A stretch of DNA of 64,000 nucleotides from Colwellia piezophila ATCC BAA-637. Its GTDB lineage: Bacteria; Pseudomonadota; Gammaproteobacteria; Enterobacterales; Alteromonadaceae. The notes beneath the pieces are model-generated. The model did no database searches and was not told the origin of the DNA. It saw nothing but the letters and a program-made list of their open reading frames with translations. Shown here piece after piece: positions 43,829 through 52,691 of the stretch. Location: positions 62,001 to 126,000 of the forward strand of contig NZ_KB905165.1 of assembly GCF_000378625.1 (NCBI RefSeq). Reading direction: 5' to 3'. The translations under genes were made by a program, and so were the position numbers. How positions within the stretch are numbered: position 1 is the stretch's first letter; each line of letters begins with the position of its first letter.

Positions 43829-44473
43829 CTAATGGCCGTAAAATTCATCGACTTGATCTGCCAACTCTTTAATTGGTTTAGCTCCGTCAAAGTACTCTGA
43901 ACTTTTATTATGAAACTCAATAAAACCCAGTTTAGTTTCAACGTCGTATTCTCCAAGGGTCTCATCTAGAAATAGATAGCCAATGTTTCCATAAGTTGTG
44001 TGCTCTTTCTCGCTGTAATTGTCAAAAAATAAAACAACACCCAATTTATCTTCGTCTTTATATATATTGTAATAAACATCATCAGATTTTATTGAAACAC
44101 CGCCAAAAGTAAGATCGTTAAGTGGTGTTCTTCTAGGGCGAAATTTTACAATTGTCCATTGTTTTAATTCCGGTGCTGATTTGAATAGTAACTCTACAGA
44201 AGGGAAGGATTTCTTTATACCACCCGCACTTATAACAAATTCTCTTTTGCCATTTTCGCGAATAGGACTAAATTCAAACGTAAGTTCAGGATCTACTTTA
44301 GAAAGCGCTAAAGATAATTTATCAAAAGTGTTTTCAGTATCTTGTTCAAAGTTGAAAATCATATCTCCATTCTTTTGAAACCATTTCCAAAAATCAGCTT
44401 CAACTGATGCATTTGCTTTTGAAGCAAATATTGAAAGTATCCCCATAACTATAAATTTAACTCCGTGCTTCAT
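43829..44473 (-). CDS. Secreted protein, unknown function
   Basis: 214 residues from the ATG at 44473 (MKHGVKFIVM), with a signal peptide ending SKANA|SV. FWKWFQKNGDMIFNFEQDTE and SLALSKVDPELTFEFSPIRE, then KQWTIVKFRPRR, recall a family of otherwise unnamed proteins that occur with or without a signal. Function unknown. Cassette gene. Confidence 0.7.
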   Translation of the reverse strand: MKHGVKFIVMGILSIFASKANASVEADFWKWFQKNGDMIFNFEQDTENTFDKLSLALSKVDPELTFEFSPIRENGKREFVISAGGIKKSFPSVELLFKSAPELKQWTIVKFRPRRTPLNDLTFGGVSIKSDDVYYNIYKDEDKLGVVLFFDNYSEKEHTTYGNIGYLFLDETLGEYDVETKLGFIEFHNKSSEYFDGAKPIKELADQVDEFYGH

Positions 44474-44488
44474 AGTATCCTTGCCGTA

Positions 44489-44585
44489 TAACGCCCACAT
44501 TAACAGGCAATAAAATTGTTGGCTAAAATTAGTGACGAAGGAACAAAAGCCAACTGTTTTTTGTCCTTGTTTAATTGCTTGTTAG
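44489..44585 (-). repeat. attC site
   Basis: 97 bp, arms GTTGGC / GCCAAC. Confidence 0.9.
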
Positions 44586-44872
44586 TTGCTGGTTGTTAAA
44601 AACACCAGTTTTACAATAAGTTACCATGTCTAAGGGATGGTAGGAAGAACCAATAAGCGCTTCCGCAATGAACACCTAAACATGAACTTTGAGCCTTAAA
44701 AAACTAAAGCCATTTAAAACATTTTATTGTGCCAGGCGAAAACTGGGTTGGGCAAAAAGGAAGAGTAAATTGAACGGCACTTCCATTGCCAAACCAAAGA
44801 ATTGAACCAAGCACAAAAGCTTGTGTTGAGCACTAAACGCGAAAATAAATCACTCGATCTTGTGCGGACAAC
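44586..44872. other. Gene-less cassette, family B
   Basis: 287 bp. Shares GGCACTTCCATTGCCAAACC, GCGAAAACTGGGTTGGGCAA and the left block ACAATAAGTTACCATG with 34619-34904 and 46221-46506, with several single-base indels against them. A 73-codon frame on the minus strand is not preserved in the relatives. Confidence 0.78.
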
Positions 44873-44969
44873 TAACGCCGTTTTAAGCGGCGAGTAATAG
44901 CTTGCTAAAATGTGAAACGAAGTGGAACCGAGCAAACTGTTACGAGTCCGACTTGAAAACCCTTGTTAG
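44873..44969 (-). repeat. attC site
   Basis: 97 bp, arms GCTTGC / GCAAAC. Confidence 0.88.
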
Positions 44970-44978
44970 GTGCAAATT

Positions 44979-45359
44979 TTAATATTGCCCCTTTAGCCAC
45001 CTTTTTGCTGTGAGTTTTTCAAGCTTTCTTCTGTATTTTTTTGGCGAAAACTCCTCTGCAATCCCTTTCATAACATCAAAAATATCTGCTGATATTATTG
45101 CCCCAATAGCGTGAATGGCTTCATGCCGATTTAATCCTTGTCTTGTGAGTTTAGCAATAGTTTCAGGTATTATATCGACGCCCATGGCTAATTGGTTCTC
45201 AACAATCACATGGATTGATGAATGTAGTCTCAAAGCATCAACGGCCATTTCAAGATCTAATCCTGAGTGGAAATCATGAACCAATTCAATTCGTAAAGCT
45301 TCATCTAATGCTAACCAGTTTTCGGAGTCCACTGGTTTGTTGGGATTATATGTATCCAT
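44979..45359 (-). CDS. Conserved DUF1841-like protein
   Basis: 126 residues from the ATG at 45359 (MDTYNPNKPVDSENWLALDE). HSSIHVIVENQLAMGVDIIP and LTRQGLNRHEAIHAIGAIIS are a conserved all-helical pattern with two HAIG/IHV histidine motifs that I associate with DUF1841-type proteins. Function unknown. Cassette gene. Confidence 0.72.
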   Translation of the reverse strand: MDTYNPNKPVDSENWLALDEALRIELVHDFHSGLDLEMAVDALRLHSSIHVIVENQLAMGVDIIPETIAKLTRQGLNRHEAIHAIGAIISADIFDVMKGIAEEFSPKKYRRKLEKLTAKRWLKGQY

Positions 45360-45392
45360 TATTGCCTCGAATGCATGAGTTTGCTTTGCACC

Positions 45393-45479
45393 TAACGCCA
45401 CAATAAGCGGCTAAGTACCTTTTGCTAAAATGCGCGAAGCGCGAGCAAACTGTACGTGTCCGTTTGATTGCCTTGTTAG
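45393..45479 (-). repeat. attC site
   Basis: 87 bp, arms TTTTGC / GCAAAC; inner loop short. Confidence 0.88.
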
Positions 45480-45717
45480 CAGCTGGTAGTTAAAAACACT
45501 AAACCTACCACTAACGTTAAAATTAAATTAGTGGGAGTGAGAAGCAATAAATATTGCGACACTTAACCACTAAACTTGATTGATAAACAATAACATAGAA
45601 TGTTTACCGATTTATAAAACTAATAGGTTTTTCACAATAAAGGAAGGAAACGAACACCAATCCTTTGATGTAAAATGCCAGGCCAACCACAAATTAACTA
45701 GAATAAGTGTTGCCGGC
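45480..45717. other. Gene-less cassette, distant relative
   Basis: 238 bp with no gene. The left edge GCTGGTAGTTAAAAACACT resembles families A and B; the rest is mostly unique. Inner symmetry: CACTAACGTTAAAATT and AATTAAATTAGTG. Confidence 0.6.
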
Positions 45718-45813
45718 TAACGCCCCATTAAGAGGCTTTTAATTGTTGGCTAAAATGTGAAGCGAAGCGGAACCTAGCCAACTGTTAAAAGTCCTGCTTT
45801 AATGGCTTGTTAG
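45718..45813 (-). repeat. attC site
   Basis: 96 bp, arms GTTGGC / GCCAAC. Confidence 0.9.
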
Positions 45814-45820
45814 CAGTACA

Positions 45821-46108
45821 TTACACGGTAAAAGTTATAATGATACTTGCCAAAACCCCAAGCCAAACGCCTGGGTGTTTAAATAAGAGTTTTTTAGCAT
45901 CTTCAGTTGTAAAATTACCAGATTCAACTTCTGCTCGTAAAGGCTTTCCAAGTATCTTTGCTGCTATAGATACAAAGATTGAGATTGAACCAATAATTAA
46001 TAAGCCCGTAACAGTATCTTTATTAAGATCAACAAAACCAAACCCTGCTAGAGCACAACCGCATAGCCAGCCTAATTTATTAACCGCCGTCCTTCCAATT
46101 TGACTCAT
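45821..46108 (-). CDS. Small membrane protein
   Basis: 95 residues with three hydrophobic segments; GKPLRAEVESGNFTTEDAKK lies between. No family recognised. Cassette gene. Confidence 0.66.
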   Translation of the reverse strand: MSQIGRTAVNKLGWLCGCALAGFGFVDLNKDTVTGLLIIGSISIFVSIAAKILGKPLRAEVESGNFTTEDAKKLLFKHPGVWLGVLASIIITFTV

Positions 46109-46124
46109 AAATACCTTGTACTGC

Positions 46125-46220
46125 TAACGCCCATTTAAGGGGCTGAAAATTGTTTGCTAAAATGTGTAGCGCAGCGGAACCGAGCAAACTGTTAGCAGTC
46201 CTGCTTTAAATGCTTGTTAG
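46125..46220 (-). repeat. attC site
   Basis: 96 bp, arms GTTTGC / GCAAAC; left block CCATTTAAGGGG pairs with CCTGCTTTAAATG. Confidence 0.92.
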
Positions 46221-46506
46221 TTGCTGATTGTTAAAAGCACTAACTTTACAATAAGTTATCACGTTTACGAGATAGACGGAAGATACAAAAAACACCACCC
46301 GCACTAGACACCTAAACCTGATTTTGAGCCTTAAAAACTAAAGCGTATTTGATCTTAAAACCGTGAAAGGCGAAAACAGGGTTGGGCAAAGAAGAAGTGA
46401 GTATTTGAAGGCACTTCCATTGCCAAACCAAAGATTGAACCAAACACAAAACATTAAGATAAGCACTCAACTAGCAAATAAATTCAGCTGATTTAGTGCG
46501 CGCAAC
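46221..46506. other. Gene-less cassette, family B
   Basis: 286 bp, the closest relative of 34619-34904 (for example TATTTGATCTTAAAACCGTG and AACCAAACACAAAACATTAA). No gene. Downstream (left) lies the attC and then the small membrane-protein cassette at 45821. Confidence 0.82.
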
Positions 46507-46599
46507 TAACGCCCAAATAACAGGCTAAAAATTGTTTGCTAAAATGTTGAGGAACGAAAACAGCAAACTGTTTTTAGTCCTTGTTAATTTGCTTGTTAT
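46507..46599 (-). repeat. attC site
   Basis: 93 bp, arms GTTTGC / GCAAAC. Confidence 0.9.
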
Positions 46600-46996
46600 G
46601 TATATTTATTGCAGGTAACTCAATAGAAAACACTGTAGTTTTCTTTGCGAAAAGCTTATTTATCAGGTCTTTATGTTCCTCAGAATATGCTGTATAAGAC
46701 ATTTTGGCTTTCTTATTATTGTTTGAATAGTGTTCAAAAAGCTTATCTGTAAGTTGTGATATGCTAATTTCATCTTTAATACCATAAGATAAAATCTGAA
46801 TCCCCTCTCTTGTACAGCGAGAAAACAACAACTCTTTTTTTCGGCACTCTCTAGAATCTGTACAGTGGCCGTTGTTAATCAAAGTGCTTCTAGAAATTTC
46901 ATGAAACTCAAGTCGAAGTTCATTGTACTTTCCCACAGCGCAACTATAGGCTGTATGAGAAAACAGTAGTGATGTAAAAATTAAAACTCGTAACAT
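46574..46996 (-). CDS. Secreted protein, unknown function
   Basis: 140 residues from the ATG at 46996 (MLRVLIFTSLLFSHTAYSCA), with a signal peptide and four or so cysteines (CAVGK, GHCTDSRECRKK, SRCTREG) that probably form disulfides. No family recognised. Stop lies inside the attC. Cassette gene. Confidence 0.7.
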   Translation of the reverse strand: MLRVLIFTSLLFSHTAYSCAVGKYNELRLEFHEISRSTLINNGHCTDSRECRKKELLFSRCTREGIQILSYGIKDEISISQLTDKLFEHYSNNNKKAKMSYTAYSEEHKDLINKLFAKKTTVFSIELPAINIHNKQINKD

Positions 46997-47016
46997 AACA
47001 GTGAACCCTATATACA

Positions 47017-47109
47017 TAACGCCCCAATAAGGGGCTAAAAATTGTTTGCTAAAATGTTGAGGGACGAAAACAGCAAACTGTTTTTAGTCCTGCTTAATTG
47101 GCTTGTTAG
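47017..47109 (-). repeat. attC site
   Basis: 93 bp, arms GTTTGC / GCAAAC. Confidence 0.9.
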
Positions 47110-47126
47110 CTATACTTTGCAACTTA

Positions 47127-47396
47127 CTAATTTTTAGGCCTTTTGCCAAATAATATTGCGACTAATTTTTTAGGCATATAACCAAACAAGGTTGTGTATG
47201 TAAATGCTATAGCACCAACTAAAATTGAAACACCGACAGGCAAAAGGCTTAAAAAGGTTAACAAATTAAATGGTATAACATTAGAGTTGAGTGATTCAAG
47301 CACAGATCGAATGACAATTAGGACTGCATACCAAGCAGCAACAGAAAGCCCCAAGGTTAAAACTCTAAAGATTGGTCTAACTTCATTATCGTTCAT
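47127..47396 (-). CDS. Small membrane protein
   Basis: 89 residues with two or three transmembrane helices and a lysine-rich tail (GYMPKKLVAILFGKRPKN). No family recognised. Cassette gene. Confidence 0.66.
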   Translation of the reverse strand: MNDNEVRPIFRVLTLGLSVAAWYAVLIVIRSVLESLNSNVIPFNLLTFLSLLPVGVSILVGAIAFTYTTLFGYMPKKLVAILFGKRPKN

Positions 47397-47421
47397 GTGC
47401 TACGAAACATCCTTGTATAGC

Positions 47422-47515
47422 TAACGCCACGTTAAGCGGAAAAAAATTGTTGGTTAAAATATTGAACGGAGTGAAAACAACCAACTGTTTTTTGTCCGTT
47501 TGAACGCCTTGTTAG
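47422..47515 (-). repeat. attC site
   Basis: 94 bp, arms GTTGGT / ACCAAC. Confidence 0.9.
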
Positions 47516-47799
47516 TTGTTTTTTGTTAAAAGCACAACAGAAGCAATAAGTTACCATGTTTGTGAGTTATACGGAAGAGTCAAAACACACCCAGTACCGC
47601 TACACGAAAAAGGTGGAACTTTGAGCCACTCAACTTACCTTATTGAAGCGAACTCACTAAACCTTAAATTGACAAATAATGTTGAATTTCGCTGGTTAAC
47701 ATTTGAAAGCTAATGGCGAAAACTCACTGATACACATGCCAAGCTAATTTATAAAACACCGCTTTTACAATAAAACTTACTCTATTTAGCGGTGCCAAC
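47516..47799. other. Gene-less cassette, family A
   Basis: 284 bp. Shares the family A layout: AAGTTACCATGTTTGTGAGT, ACTTTGAGCCACTCA, TATTGAAGCGAA, AATTTCGCTG and AAACACCGCTTTTACAATAA, but more diverged than the other two. No gene. Confidence 0.78.
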
Positions 47800-47892
47800 T
47801 AACGCCCTAATAATAGGCAAAAAATTGTTGGCTAAAATGTTGAGGAACGAAAACAGCCAACTGTTTTTTGTCCTTATTAATTAGCTTGTTAT
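47800..47892 (-). repeat. attC site
   Basis: 93 bp, arms GTTGGC / GCCAAC. Confidence 0.9.
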
Positions 47893-48278
47893 GTAGCATT
47901 TACATTTATACCACGAAAATAACCGCCAATGAATATTGCTACTAAAATAGATATTGCAGAAATAGGCAAATCAACAAACCATGTTGGGGAAATATATACA
48001 GCCCCCATAAGTGCAGAAACGATAGCAATAGCCACCACGGAGCTTATTACTACTATTATTATAAGATGCAATGAAACCTTGGCTGCTTGTGTTTTAGCAA
48101 ATAGAGTTAGGATAATTGAACCGACAATGAATGAAGGTAATTTGAAATAAATTAACAAGTCACGTCCTGTTTGCTTATCTAAATTATCAGCTCCAATTAA
48201 CAAAGTTGTTAACGTACTCAATAAAGTGAGCACAACAAAATGGAAAGCTGAAAACTTTATTATACTCGACCAGTTCAA
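47889..48278 (-). CDS. Membrane protein, unknown function
   Basis: 129 residues with four hydrophobic helices. No family recognised. Stop overlaps the attC end. Cassette gene. Confidence 0.66.
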   Translation of the reverse strand: MNWSSIIKFSAFHFVVLTLLSTLTTLLIGADNLDKQTGRDLLIYFKLPSFIVGSIILTLFAKTQAAKVSLHLIIIVVISSVVAIAIVSALMGAVYISPTWFVDLPISAISILVAIFIGGYFRGINVNAT

Positions 48279-48295
48279 TATGCTTCCTTGCTACA

Positions 48296-48390
48296 TAACG
48301 CCCAAATAATGGGCAAATGATAGTTGGTTAAAATAGGCGACGCAGGAGCAAAAACCAACTGTTATTTGTCCTGATTAATTTGCTTGTTAG
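48296..48390 (-). repeat. attC site
   Basis: 95 bp, arms GTTGGT / ACCAAC. Confidence 0.9.
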
Positions 48391-48411
48391 CTATGCTGTT
48401 ACTAAATAGTG

Positions 48412-48630
48412 CTATAAATCAGTTCTATAATAAAGCCATGCAAAAAATGATAGAAGCAAATCGATCAACAAAAATATAACAACTGTTATTAAAATTAAAT
48501 TAAAAGTATCTGCGATGAAAACAGCAAAAATACTACTGATAACAAGCATCAAAGGAAATCGGCTTTTAAAGTACGTTTCTCCTTTAAATCGGCGATGACG
48601 ATATAATAATAAGTTCAAGAAATAATGCAT
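48412..48630 (-). CDS. Small membrane protein
   Basis: 72 residues. Basic start MHYFLNLLLYRHRRFKGETY, then two hydrophobic helices. No family recognised. Cassette gene. Confidence 0.62.
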   Translation of the reverse strand: MHYFLNLLLYRHRRFKGETYFKSRFPLMLVISSIFAVFIADTFNLILITVVIFLLIDLLLSFFAWLYYRTDL

Positions 48631-48655
48631 ATACGCCCAGTAATCGAAGGCTAGC

Positions 48656-48751
48656 TAACGCCCATATTAACGGGCTAAGTAATAGTTGGCCAAAATTGTG
48701 AACGGAGTGAGCGCGGCCAACTGTTGCGTGTCACGTTGAATTGCTTGTTAG
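48656..48751 (-). repeat. attC site
   Basis: 96 bp, arms GTTGGCC / GGCCAAC; spacer GTGAACGGAGTGAGCGC. Confidence 0.9.
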
Positions 48752-48978
48752 ATGCAACTTTAGTTGAATCAAATGCTTAACGTATTTAAACACACCGTTA
48801 GTAAAACGCCAAACTTTGAACTTGAGCCACAACACTAACCCTTTTAGAGCGAATGGTTTTGCTAATCCTAGCCTGAGTAGTTTTCCAATCAGTGAATAAA
48901 CCTATTCGCGGTAAACATTAAAACTTGAACTGGCGAAACTTATTTGTTCTGCCCTTAGATCTAGTTTTTAAAAGCAAC
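48752..48978. other. Gene-less cassette, distant relative
   Basis: 227 bp with no gene. Shares ACTTTGAACTTGAGCCAC and CTGGCGAAAC with family A in the same order; elsewhere unique. Also has TTTAGTTGAATC / GATTCAAC-like inner symmetry. Confidence 0.6.
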
Positions 48979-49071
48979 TAACGCCCTATTAACAGGCAAA
49001 AAATAGTTTGCTAAAATGTTGAGGAACGAAAACAGCAAACTGTTTTTTGTCCTTGTTTAATAGCTTGTTAG
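48979..49071 (-). repeat. attC site
   Basis: 93 bp, arms GTTTGC / GCAAAC. Confidence 0.9.
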
Positions 49072-49080
49072 GTAACTTTA

Positions 49081-49437
49081 TCACCTATAAAGTTTACTTG
49101 ATCTAATTGTGCCTAAATCTTTAGCTATAACAAACTCACCGCCACCACCAAACACATCTTTTCCTGTTTTTTCTCGAAACTCTTTGGAGTTAAAAAATAT
49201 TTTTACAACCACTGCATTGCCATTTATCGTCAGGTTAAAAATATAATTTTCTTTTAGAAGCCTAAATTTATACTTTGTATCAGATATTTGATTTAAGTAG
49301 TCATCAAATGCGACATCGATATACTTTATAAATTCTCCTCTATAAGTAATACCTTCTAGCTGAGGAGTAATAGATGTGTCAGTTGAAGCGCTCGGAAATG
49401 AAAATAACAGCAATATTGTTAACAAATAGTACTTCAT
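49081..49437 (-). CDS. Secreted protein, unknown function
   Basis: 118 residues with a signal peptide (about 1-18) and a beta-rich body, FVIAKDLGTIRSSKLY at the end. No motif recognised. Cassette gene. Confidence 0.66.
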   Translation of the reverse strand: MKYYLLTILLLFSFPSASTDTSITPQLEGITYRGEFIKYIDVAFDDYLNQISDTKYKFRLLKENYIFNLTINGNAVVVKIFFNSKEFREKTGKDVFGGGGEFVIAKDLGTIRSSKLYR

Positions 49438-49492
49438 ACTTCAGCCTTCTTAATTGATTTAGCAGCAGAGTTCGACATAACACCTAGTTACC

Positions 49493-49589
49493 TAACGCCA
49501 TTTTAAGCGGCAAATTACAGTTGGCTAAAATAAGTGAGGCACGAACAAAAAGCCAACTGTAATTTGTCCGTCTTGAAAATTCTTGTTAT
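49493..49589 (-). repeat. attC site
   Basis: 97 bp, arms GTTGGC / GCCAAC. Confidence 0.92.
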
Positions 49590-49597
49590 AAGCATGA

Positions 49598-49897
49598 TTA
49601 GATGCCCATCCAGCCTTCCCACATTTCTGACACAAACAACATAAATAATATGACGTATAAAGTATTTAGAAAAATACCAAAGTTAATTCGCCGTCTTTCT
49701 GATTTTTTATACTTTTCCACAACACCAAATACCAAACCAACTAACGGAGGTAATAAAGACAATACAGAATAGAAAAAAGGAACTATTAATAGTGGATGTA
49801 TTGCACCAGATTTTTGACCTAGAGGCGAGACAAACATCAACATCGAGATAACAATTATTATCCAGTGAATAAGTGCTATTTTATACGATATCGACAC
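49598..49897 (-). CDS. Membrane protein, unknown function
   Basis: 99 residues with three hydrophobic helices and a basic loop EKYKKSERRRIN. No family recognised. Cassette gene. Confidence 0.68.
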   Translation of the reverse strand: MSISYKIALIHWIIIVISMLMFVSPLGQKSGAIHPLLIVPFFYSVLSLLPPLVGLVFGVVEKYKKSERRRINFGIFLNTLYVILFMLFVSEMWEGWMGI

Positions 49898-49916
49898 ACG
49901 CGACCCTTAATGCTTA

Positions 49917-50013
49917 TAACGCCTAAATAACAGGCTAAGTAATGGTTGGCTAAAATGTGTAGCGAAGCGAAACGCAGCCAACTGTTGCGTGTCCTTGTTG
50001 ATTTTCTTGTTAT
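49917..50013 (-). repeat. attC site
   Basis: 97 bp, arms GTTGGC / GCCAAC; left block AAATAACAGG pairs with CCTTGTTGATTT. Confidence 0.92.
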
Positions 50014-50015
50014 AT

Positions 50016-50255
50016 TTACGCTAACACTGTGCAATGTTTTAACAATAAATGAGACAACAATAGAGGCAGTAAATTAATAATTAATTGAGAATTGCTTCCG
50101 CTAGTTTTATTTAATAAAACCCAACCATCAGTGCCCATGACTTCGATTGATTTAATATTAATGTTTTCAACTTCAGGTTTTTTAAAGTACCAATCACCTG
50201 ATACGCGGAAGATACCAAAATCTGTATTTATGCGACTAATGTTGAAAATCTGCAT
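50016..50255 (-). CDS. Small cassette protein, unknown function
   Basis: 79 residues: beta-rich start FNISRINTDFGIFRVSGDWY and a hydrophobic C-terminal helix LLPLLLSHLLLKHCTVLA that could anchor it in the membrane. No family recognised. Confidence 0.58.
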   Translation of the reverse strand: MQIFNISRINTDFGIFRVSGDWYFKKPEVENINIKSIEVMGTDGWVLLNKTSGSNSQLIINLLPLLLSHLLLKHCTVLA

Positions 50256-50273
50256 AAAACCTCTTTGTAAATA

Positions 50274-50371
50274 TAACGCCTAAATAACAGGCTAAGTAAT
50301 GGTTGGCTAAAATTGTGTAGCGAAGCGAAACGTAGCCAACTGTTACGTGTCCTTGTTGATTTTCTTGTTAG
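50274..50371 (-). repeat. attC site
   Basis: 98 bp, nearly identical to the site at 49917; arms GTTGGC / GCCAAC. Confidence 0.92.
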
Positions 50372-51077
50372 AGGTAAACGTCCCCGGTACAACAGCATTA
50401 GCTACTGATTTGAATAACATAAACCACAAAGCCACTAAGCCAAACCAATAAAAATTTACATCATCTGTTCTAAGTTCTCGGATTTTAGGCTTCATATAAA
50501 TATACGGAAGTAGCACACTATTTTCCGATTTCAATTGGTGGATTAATCCACCTTCGTGCCAAATAGAAACATTTGTTCCAATTTTCAAATCACGAGCTAA
50601 GTTCTTGCATTTTCCTTCACCAATACCAATCGCAGAAAAAGTATCTTGGTATGAGCCAATATTAAGATCAAAGTATGTATATACCTTATCCGTTTCATCA
50701 TCGATTACTTCTTCTTTATGACACTCGATGAAATCTATTTCTGTTGAATATTCATGTATGTTGGCTAAATCAGAAACAATATATTTGGGTAAAACAAGGG
50801 CGAGTACAACCACATTGATTAAGATAACCCCTAAAATAAACAACTTACGGTTTGTTCCTTTCCCTTCAGATGAAAATTCAATGATAAATTCATTTTCATC
50901 ATCGTCATTTTCCTGTTCTTCAATTTCTTGTACTTTTCGTTCAAATTCACCGCTATCTTTTCTGCGTTGAATTTCATCACATAATTGTTTATATCGCTCA
51001 GGGTACTTATCCTTATCGATATTTTCATTAACATCAAATAATTCATCCAATGTGCAATTTGAATAGTTGGTTGACAC
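50343..51077 (-). CDS. Two-helix membrane protein with TLDELFDV N-terminal motif
   Basis: 244 residues from a GTG at 51077 preceded by GGGAAG; upstream in-frame codons lie in the attC. NYSNCTLDELFDVNENIDKD with KYPER matches the N-terminus of the RDD protein at 27094. Then a coiled, acidic stretch, one helix at about 75-95, a beta-rich periplasmic-type domain and a second helix at about 215-235. Function unknown. Stop inside the attC. Confidence 0.72.
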   Translation of the reverse strand: MSTNYSNCTLDELFDVNENIDKDKYPERYKQLCDEIQRRKDSGEFERKVQEIEEQENDDDENEFIIEFSSEGKGTNRKLFILGVILINVVVLALVLPKYIVSDLANIHEYSTEIDFIECHKEEVIDDETDKVYTYFDLNIGSYQDTFSAIGIGEGKCKNLARDLKIGTNVSIWHEGGLIHQLKSENSVLLPYIYMKPKIRELRTDDVNFYWFGLVALWFMLFKSVANAVVPGTFTSNKKINKDT

Positions 51078-51095
51078 GATACTTCCCTTTACCTC

Positions 51096-51190
51096 TAACG
51101 CCCCACTAAGGGGCAAATTACTGTTGGCTAAAATAAGCGACGCAGGAGCAAAAGCCAACTGTTATTTGTCCTGCTTGAGTGGCTTGTTAT
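51096..51190 (-). repeat. attC site
   Basis: 95 bp, arms GTTGGC / GCCAAC. Confidence 0.92.
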
Positions 51191-51197
51191 ATGCTAT

Positions 51198-51671
51198 TTA
51201 CCACTGAATTTTGATTTTTGTCCCAGTATTTACTAAAGACATAAATTCATCCATCTCGGTATTAGTTAAAGCAATACAGCCATTAGTCCAATTAAAGTTT
51301 TGAGTAATACTTGAAAGCCACCCCAAACGATTACGTTGGCCGTGTACCATAATAAAACCACCAGCAGAAACACCTTTCTTTTTAGCGTTATCTAAATCTA
51401 TTTGGTTAGGGTAACTAATATGCATCGCTCTATAAAAAGATGAATCTTCTTTTTTATAATCTAATGTATACGTACCTTCTGGCGTTTTCTCATCACCTTC
51501 TTGTTCTTTATGCCCTTTTGGATTATCACCAAAAGCAACATGATATTCTTTTATGACTTTACCATTATCTAGTAAGTACATTTTATTTTCTGACTTATCA
51601 ACCTTAACAAGGTCTACTCCTGCCAAGCTAGAGAATGATAATAAAGTTAAAATTAACGCAAATAGTTTCAT
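51198..51671 (-). CDS. L,D-transpeptidase (YkuD family), YafK-like
   Basis: 157 residues from the ATG at 51671, with a signal peptide (about 1-18, SSLA|GV). The YkuD core is complete: MVHGQRNRLGWLSS and the catalytic Cys in NGCIAL (usual SHGCIR). VKVDKSENKMYLLDNGKVIK is the first strand. Such enzymes cross-link peptidoglycan or attach or detach lipoproteins at the wall. Cassette gene with a clear enzyme function. Confidence 0.87.
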   Translation of the reverse strand: MKLFALILTLLSFSSLAGVDLVKVDKSENKMYLLDNGKVIKEYHVAFGDNPKGHKEQEGDEKTPEGTYTLDYKKEDSSFYRAMHISYPNQIDLDNAKKKGVSAGGFIMVHGQRNRLGWLSSITQNFNWTNGCIALTNTEMDEFMSLVNTGTKIKIQW

Positions 51672-51677
51672 AGCATA

Positions 51678-51773
51678 TAACGCCCTGTTAACAGGCAATA
51701 ATATAGTTGGCTAGAATAAGCGACGAAGGAGCAAAAGCCAACTGTATTTTGTCCTTGTTTAACAGCTTGTTAT
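51678..51773 (-). repeat. attC site
   Basis: 96 bp, arms GTTGGC / GCCAAC. Confidence 0.92.
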
Positions 51774-51795
51774 GCAACAACTTAACCACCTTAAA

Positions 51796-52191
51796 CTATT
51801 TAAGTATCGCACTTATAACCCTAAGAGGGATCATAAGTAAAAACCAAAGCCCTTGGGCAACGGGTGTTACTATATTATTTACAATCCAACTTCGTCTATC
51901 TAATACATGAATTATTTTTATTTCCGAAATAGAAACCGAAACTGATGGGATTACTGTATATCCACCTTTTTTATAAGGCTTTCCAGGACCTGAAATACCT
52001 GATGGCGTAATAAAACCAACTGTGAATTCCAACGATACACCGTCATTTTTTATGACTCTAATTAGATCGCCATTTTTTATGTGGGATTTAATATTTTCGT
52101 AAGAGATTGATTCCAAGATATCATCATTGCCGGAAGCCACGTTATTCCCAAATAGTAATATAAAGAATAAAGCAAAAACAATATATTTCAC
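51796..52191 (-). CDS. Secreted or membrane-linked protein, unknown function
   Basis: 131 residues from a GTG at 52191 after AAGGAAGG. A signal peptide or anchor (VKYIVFALFFILLFGNNVAS), a beta domain with KNGDLIRVIKNDGVSLEFTV and a C-terminal hydrophobic helix. The strand pattern resembles SH3-like barrels. No family recognised. Cassette gene. Confidence 0.65.
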   Translation of the reverse strand: MKYIVFALFFILLFGNNVASGNDDILESISYENIKSHIKNGDLIRVIKNDGVSLEFTVGFITPSGISGPGKPYKKGGYTVIPSVSVSISEIKIIHVLDRRSWIVNNIVTPVAQGLWFLLMIPLRVISAILK

Positions 52192-52209
52192 GAAACCTTC
52201 CTTGTTGCA

Positions 52210-52313
52210 TAACGCCGCGATAAGCGGAAAATTACTGTTGGCTAAAATGTTTGAGGCACGAAAAACAGCCAACTGCAAATTTTCCGTTTAATTGCCTTGT
52301 TAGTTGATATGTT
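52210..52313 (-). repeat. attC site
   Basis: 104 bp, arms GTTGGC / GCCAAC. Confidence 0.92.
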
Positions 52314-52589
52314 GTTAAAAGCACCAACTTTACAATACGTTACCATGTTTGTGGGTTATTCGGAAGAAGCAATAAACGCCCAGCACCACTACACACTAAA
52401 GCTTGAACTTTGAGCCACCCAACAAAACATTATTGAAGCGAACGCTACAGACCTAAAGTGCAAAATGAGGGTGAATTTCGCTGATTACCACCTAAAAGTA
52501 AATGGCGAAAACGGAGGCGTAACCCACCAAACTAATTTAGAAAACACCGCTTTTACAATAAAAAATGTACTTGAACTAGTGGTGCCGAC
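52314..52589. other. Gene-less cassette, family A
   Basis: 276 bp, close relative of 40914-41199. No gene. It is the second cassette from attI, so it lies near the array promoter. Confidence 0.82.
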
Positions 52590-52683
52590 TAACGCCTCAC
52601 TAAGAGGCAAATAATAGTTGGCTAAAATAAGCGACGAAGGAGCAAAAGCCAACTGTTTTTTGTCCTTTTGAGTGCCTTGTTAG
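52590..52683 (-). repeat. attC site of the first cassette
   Basis: 94 bp, TAACGCC to TTGTTAG, arms GTTGGC / GCCAAC; left TCACTAAGAGG pairs with TTTTGAGTG. Confidence 0.93.
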
Positions 52684-52691
52684 GGTTGCAA

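Noticed and set aside
44714-44935. 73-codon minus-strand frame in a gene-less cassette
   Set aside because: It begins in the attC and is broken by indels in the related cassettes at 34619 and 46221.
23031-52683. Regularly spaced repeats resembling a CRISPR array
   Set aside because: Units are 90-100 bp, imperfect, spaced by genes of varied length and have paired attC arms; no cas genes are present.
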